This document shows positions 60,712-64,000 of a stretch of DNA of 64,000 nt, in pieces (positions within the stretch are counted from its first letter, which is position 1; each line of letters starts with the position of its first letter). The DNA is taken from contig JBFXHX010000001.1 of assembly GCA_050176585.1 (NCBI GenBank), positions 248,001 through 312,000 on the forward strand, given 5' to 3'. This DNA is from CAYYWP01 sp050176585 (lineage in GTDB: Bacteria; Desulfobacterota; Binatia; HRBIN30; CADEER01). Under the pieces are notes generated by a model that worked only from the letters and a program-made list of their open reading frames with translations, had not been told where the DNA came from and ran no database searches. Made by a program: the position numbers and the translations under genes.

Positions 60712-63243
60712 TCAGGGCAGGACCCGCGGTATGGCGTGGGTGAGGGCGAGTCCCACCAATCCCTGGCCGACTGTGTAGTGCCAGAAGAGCATCGTGTTCT
60801 CGAACGTCACGGTGCGCCGGCGATCGAGCAACCCGAACAGCGAGCGTGCCAAGGTGTAAAGGGCCATCAAGATCGCCGTGGCCACGTATGCGGCCTGGAG
60901 GGCGATTACAGTATAGACGACCGCGCCATAGCTGCTGTCGGTGGGCCGCAGTCCCGTCTGCCATTGGCTCCACACGTCGGCGGCCCAGGCAGCCGCCAGC
61001 AAGGGCACCGCGAGCAGCAGCGCGGCGCGCACCGCGGCCGGGCCGCGCCGCTCGGAGCGCGCGAGCGCTCGTCGACCGAGCACAAACACGCCGCTGCTCA
61101 GCGCGAGCAGTGCCGCGGCGATTAGCGCCCACCGGGCCAGCGGGAACGGCAGACCGCTCGCCGCTGGCCAGACGGCTGGCGATACCAGCCACAAGTAGAA
61201 GTACGAGAAGACGAGCGAGCCGAAGAGCGCGCCCGCGACCAGCAGCAGCACCACCATCGCCCACCACGAGTGCGATAGCGGACCGGTTGCATACACCGGC
61301 AGGACCACGCCCCCGCCGATGTCCACCGGCGGGTGCGAGGGGCCGGGATCAGTGTCCCACAGCCACCGGATGATCATGGCGATCGCGGCGGCGGCGCAGA
61401 TCACCGCTGGCAGTACGAGCTTGAGCGTCAAAGAGAAAAAGCACAACGCGGTGAGCCATGCCGCGAGGAAGGGCGCCCAGCTCTGGCTCGGCATCTGCAG
61501 CAGATATTGCGGCTGCGCCTCGATCGGGCTCGTGACGATCGTTTCCCGCCGTCCGGTCAACGTGCCCGGCAGATAGTAACGCCCCGCCCTGACGTCCTCC
61601 GACAGGTTCGGCTGCTCCCATAGCGGCTCTCGGCTGGTGACGATCGGGATGCTGCGCACGCCGTAGTTGGCGTTCGGCAACCACTCCAGCGTGCTCGCCC
61701 CCCAGATGTTGCCGGCACCGCCCTCGTCTTCGAGGCTATCCGGACGGAACCGATGCACCACGTCAAAGAGGAACACCAGCACGCCCGCCGCGAGCACGAA
61801 CGCGCCGGCGGTGGTGATGAGGTTGAGCCATTCCCAGCCGAGCTCGGCGGGATACGTGTAGACGCGGCGCGGCATGCCGAGCAGCCCCATGACGTGCATC
61901 GGGAAGAACGCGACATTGAACCCGATGAACATGAGCACGAACACCCAGCGGCCGAGCCGTTCGGAGAGCGGCCGGCTGCTGGCGCTCGGCGCCCAGTAGT
62001 AGAACGCGGCGAACAGCGGAAAGACCATGCCGCCGATCAGCACGTAGTGAAAATGGCCGACGACGAAGTAGGTGTCGTGCATCTGCCAGTCGAAAGGCAC
62101 CACGCCGACCATCACGCCGGTCAAACCGCCGAGCGTGAAGATGAACAGGAAACCCAGGATGAACAGCGTCGGAACGGTGAAGCGCAGGCGGCCGGCGGCG
62201 AGGGTGGCGATCCACGCGAATACCTGAATACTGCTCGGCACGGCGACAGCCAGGGTTCCGGCGGAAAAAAAGCTCACGGAGAGCTCCGGGATGCCGGTGG
62301 TGAACATGTGGTGCACCCAGACGCCGAGGCTGATGACGCCGGTGGCGAGCAAGCCGAGGACGACATAGCGATAGCCGACCAGCGGTGTGCGCGCCATGGT
62401 CGGCAGAATGGTGGAGACGAAACCGGCGGCGGGGAGGAAGATGATGTAGACCTCGGGATGGCCGAAGAACCAGAACAGGTGCTGCCAGAGCAGGGGATCA
62501 CCACCGCGCTCGGCGATGAAGAACGGCCATTGGAAGGCGCGCTCGAGCTCGAGCAACAGGGTGCCGAGGATGATCGCGGGAAAGCCGAAGATGATCATCC
62601 CCGCGAACACCAGCATCGCCCACGCGTAGATCGGCAGCTTGTCGAGCGACATGCCGGGCGCGCGGGTGCGCAGCACGCCGACGGCGATCTCGACGGCTCC
62701 CGCAATCGCCGAGATTTCGATGAAGCCGATGCCGAGCAGCCAGAAATCGGTGTTGTGGCCCGGCGAATACTCGTAGCTGGTGAGCGGCGGGTACATGAAC
62801 CAGCCGCCATCGGGCGCGAGGTCGAAGAAGATGCTCCCGAAGAAGAGCAAGCCGCCAACCGCGTAGGCCCAGAACGCGTACGCGCCAAGGCGTGGAAAGG
62901 GCAGGTCGCGCGCGGCCTGCATGTTCGGCAGCAGGTATACGCTCATCGCTTCGACCGCCGGCACGGCGAACAGGAACATCATCACCGTGCCGTGCATGGT
63001 GAAGAACTGGTTGTAGCGTTCCTGGCTGATCAGCTCGTTCTCGGCTACCGCGAGCTGCGTGCGCATGAGCAGCGCGAGCACGCCGGCGAGAAGGAAGAAG
63101 AGGAGCGCGGTGGCGACGTAAAACAGCCCCACGTAAGTATTGTTGACCACGGTCAGGAAGTTCAGGCCGCGCGGCGTCGCCCATACCTCGCGCAAGCGCT
63201 CGAGCTCCTCCCGCGGCCGCGGAACCGGGTTCGGATATTCCAT
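60712..63243 (-). CDS. Cytochrome c oxidase subunits I and III, fused
   Basis: 843 residues. Residues 1-560 are subunit I: heme ligand region FTMHGTVMMF (H84), CuB ligand H262 with cross-linked Y266 in GHPEVYIIFLP, the HH pair H311/H312 (WVHHMF), and VVGHFHYVL (heme ligands). GHPEV with the glutamate marks an A-type oxidase. Residues about 600-843 are subunit III helices (HSWWAMVVLLLVAGALFGSLVFSYFYLWL). Fused I+III subunits are known in caa3-type oxidases. It reduces O2 to water and pumps protons. The upstream gene is subunit II. Confidence 0.95.
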   Translation of the reverse strand: MEYPNPVPRPREELERLREVWATPRGLNFLTVVNNTYVGLFYVATALLFFLLAGVLALLMRTQLAVAENELISQERYNQFFTMHGTVMMFLFAVPAVEAMSVYLLPNMQAARDLPFPRLGAYAFWAYAVGGLLFFGSIFFDLAPDGGWFMYPPLTSYEYSPGHNTDFWLLGIGFIEISAIAGAVEIAVGVLRTRAPGMSLDKLPIYAWAMLVFAGMIIFGFPAIILGTLLLELERAFQWPFFIAERGGDPLLWQHLFWFFGHPEVYIIFLPAAGFVSTILPTMARTPLVGYRYVVLGLLATGVISLGVWVHHMFTTGIPELSVSFFSAGTLAVAVPSSIQVFAWIATLAAGRLRFTVPTLFILGFLFIFTLGGLTGVMVGVVPFDWQMHDTYFVVGHFHYVLIGGMVFPLFAAFYYWAPSASSRPLSERLGRWVFVLMFIGFNVAFFPMHVMGLLGMPRRVYTYPAELGWEWLNLITTAGAFVLAAGVLVFLFDVVHRFRPDSLEDEGGAGNIWGASTLEWLPNANYGVRSIPIVTSREPLWEQPNLSEDVRAGRYYLPGTLTGRRETIVTSPIEAQPQYLLQMPSQSWAPFLAAWLTALCFFSLTLKLVLPAVICAAAAIAMIIRWLWDTDPGPSHPPVDIGGGVVLPVYATGPLSHSWWAMVVLLLVAGALFGSLVFSYFYLWLVSPAVWPAASGLPFPLARWALIAAALLALSSGVFVLGRRALARSERRGPAAVRAALLLAVPLLAAAWAADVWSQWQTGLRPTDSSYGAVVYTVIALQAAYVATAILMALYTLARSLFGLLDRRRTVTFENTMLFWHYTVGQGLVGLALTHAIPRVLP

Positions 63244-63329
63244 TGCCGTTCAACAGCGCTCGCGGGCACCGCGGCGGCGGACGTCGCCATTACGCGGCAG
63301 CGGCGTGGTGTCGAAGCGCGGCGGCATGG

Positions 63330-64000
63330 TCACTCGAGGCTCGCCAGCCAGCTCGCCATCGCGCGCAACTCGACGCCTTGGAAGACCGCGAAAGACGGCA
63401 TGCGGTTGCCGGGTTTGACGCGCTGGCTGCCCGCGATCCAGCCCGCCATCGTGCCGGTGTGGTTGGGCAGCACGCCCGCCGCCAGTTGGCGGCGTCCCCC
63501 GACGTGCGTGAGATCGGGGCCGATCACGCCGTCAGCCGCCGTACCGGCGACGGTGTGACAGGCACCGCAGCCGCCGGCGAGGAAAAGCTCCCGGCCGCGC
63601 GCGCGGAACGGATCGGCGGGCGGCGGCGCGGCCGCGCGTTGGCGCTCGCGCCATGCGGCGAACTCCGGCTCGCTGACCACCACGACGTGAAACGCCATCA
63701 GCGCGTGCGGCCCGCCGCAATACTCCGCGCACTGCCCGCGGTACACTCCCGGCACGTCGGCGCGCAAGCGCAGGCGATTGATGCGGCCGGGGATCATGTC
63801 GAGCTTGCCGGCGAGCTGCGGCACCCAGAAGCTGTGGATCACGTCCGCGGTGGCGAGGCGAAGGTCGACCGGTACGCCGGCCGGCAGCCAGATTTCGTTG
63901 GCGGTCGCGAATGCGGCGCCGTCGCCCGCCGCCGGGTAGTGCACGCGCCACCACCACTGCTCGCCGATCACGTCGATGACGACGGCCGGCGGCTGATCGC
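63330..64000 (-). CDS. Cytochrome c oxidase subunit II with cytochrome c domain, 3' part
   Basis: The 223 C-terminal residues; the gene starts beyond the window. ADVIHSFWVPQLAGKLDMIPG and CAEYCGGPHALM give the CuA ligands (H, C, E, C, H, M). A cytochrome c domain follows with GGCGACHTVAG (CxxCH) and methionine in GNRMPSF. This layout is the caa3 type, receiving electrons through its own heme c. It is followed after 86 bases by the fused I+III gene. Confidence 0.95.
   Translation of the reverse strand, partial: DQPPAVVIDVIGEQWWWRVHYPAAGDGAAFATANEIWLPAGVPVDLRLATADVIHSFWVPQLAGKLDMIPGRINRLRLRADVPGVYRGQCAEYCGGPHALMAFHVVVVSEPEFAAWRERQRAAAPPPADPFRARGRELFLAGGCGACHTVAGTAADGVIGPDLTHVGGRRQLAAGVLPNHTGTMAGWIAGSQRVKPGNRMPSFAVFQGVELRAMASWLASLE

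Noticed and set aside
61753..63558. 601-codon plus-strand frame opposite the oxidase
   Set aside because: It is the antisense of the cytochrome oxidase, made of charged low-complexity sequence.

Overview
The window is high-GC DNA with densely packed bacterial genes on both strands. It carries about 60 protein-coding genes that I can support, two clearly decayed genes, three kinds of intergenic repeat, and no rRNA, tRNA or CRISPR array that I could recognise. Signs of a Gram-negative envelope are lipoprotein signals, a Tat-exported lipoprotein, an AsmA-like DUF748 protein and two periplasmic L,D-transpeptidases. A cytochrome oxidase with a CuA/cytochrome c subunit II, plus a truncated haemoglobin, point to aerobic respiration. 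Crotonases, a CaiB-type CoA-transferase, a luciferase-like monooxygenase, a DDN-family (possibly F420-linked) protein and ergothioneine synthase EgtB fit a soil or sediment deltaproteobacterial or Binatota-like lineage. That placement is inference only, because no marker gene was compared.

Layout, 0-20 kb: a partial FemAB/GNAT-like gene, a cysteine synthase, a redox and membrane cluster (zinc ribbon, DCC thiol oxidoreductase, HTTM-like protein with an overlapping partner), a membrane-anchored ClpP-like protease, a crotonase, a beta-lactamase-fold hydrolase overlapping a Na/Pi cotransporter, then many short stress or housekeeping genes (truncated haemoglobin, SMR-like transporter, DUF488, DUF2007). 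These are followed by a CLC channel convergent with a MenA/UbiA prenyltransferase, an alpha/beta hydrolase, a lipoprotein, a DDN-family protein, EgtB and a Fpg/MutM-like glycosylase.

20-44 kb: a three-domain glutaredoxin/HesB-like/rhodanese fusion followed by BolA (iron-sulfur trafficking), a secreted Kelch protein with a dockerin-like calcium loop, a second crotonase, a methyltransferase, a broken ferritin-like diiron gene, a HugZ-like gene, a split chromate transporter pair overlapping a phospholipase D-like gene, DUF3047, DUF547 plus MauE, DUF2332, a membrane metallophosphoesterase, an acyltransferase, a secreted nuclease overlapping a fused CoA-transferase, YihY, HolA, MgtE, and a HerA-like ATPase gene destroyed by frameshifts and a Walker A substitution.

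44-64 kb: a giant DUF748 protein followed by MscL, a sterol-desaturase-like hydroxylase, a second metallophosphoesterase, a Tat-exported beta-carbonic anhydrase, an overlapping L,D-transpeptidase pair, a hydrolase plus luciferase-like monooxygenase operon, a MORN-like lipoprotein, three stand-alone receiver-domain proteins (one degenerate), a CaCA-type cation exchanger, and a terminal oxidase operon (subunit II-cytochrome c, fused subunits I+III, and a small membrane protein) that leaves the window.

Intergenic DNA is unusually rich in repeats. Family A has nine copies of a GCGGAGACGCGAAG-type imperfect hairpin. Family B is a GCGGCCACAGnTGCCGCGG-type unit, often present as inverted pairs. Family C is a GGGGTTA/GGGGTCAGAG-type pair of elements.
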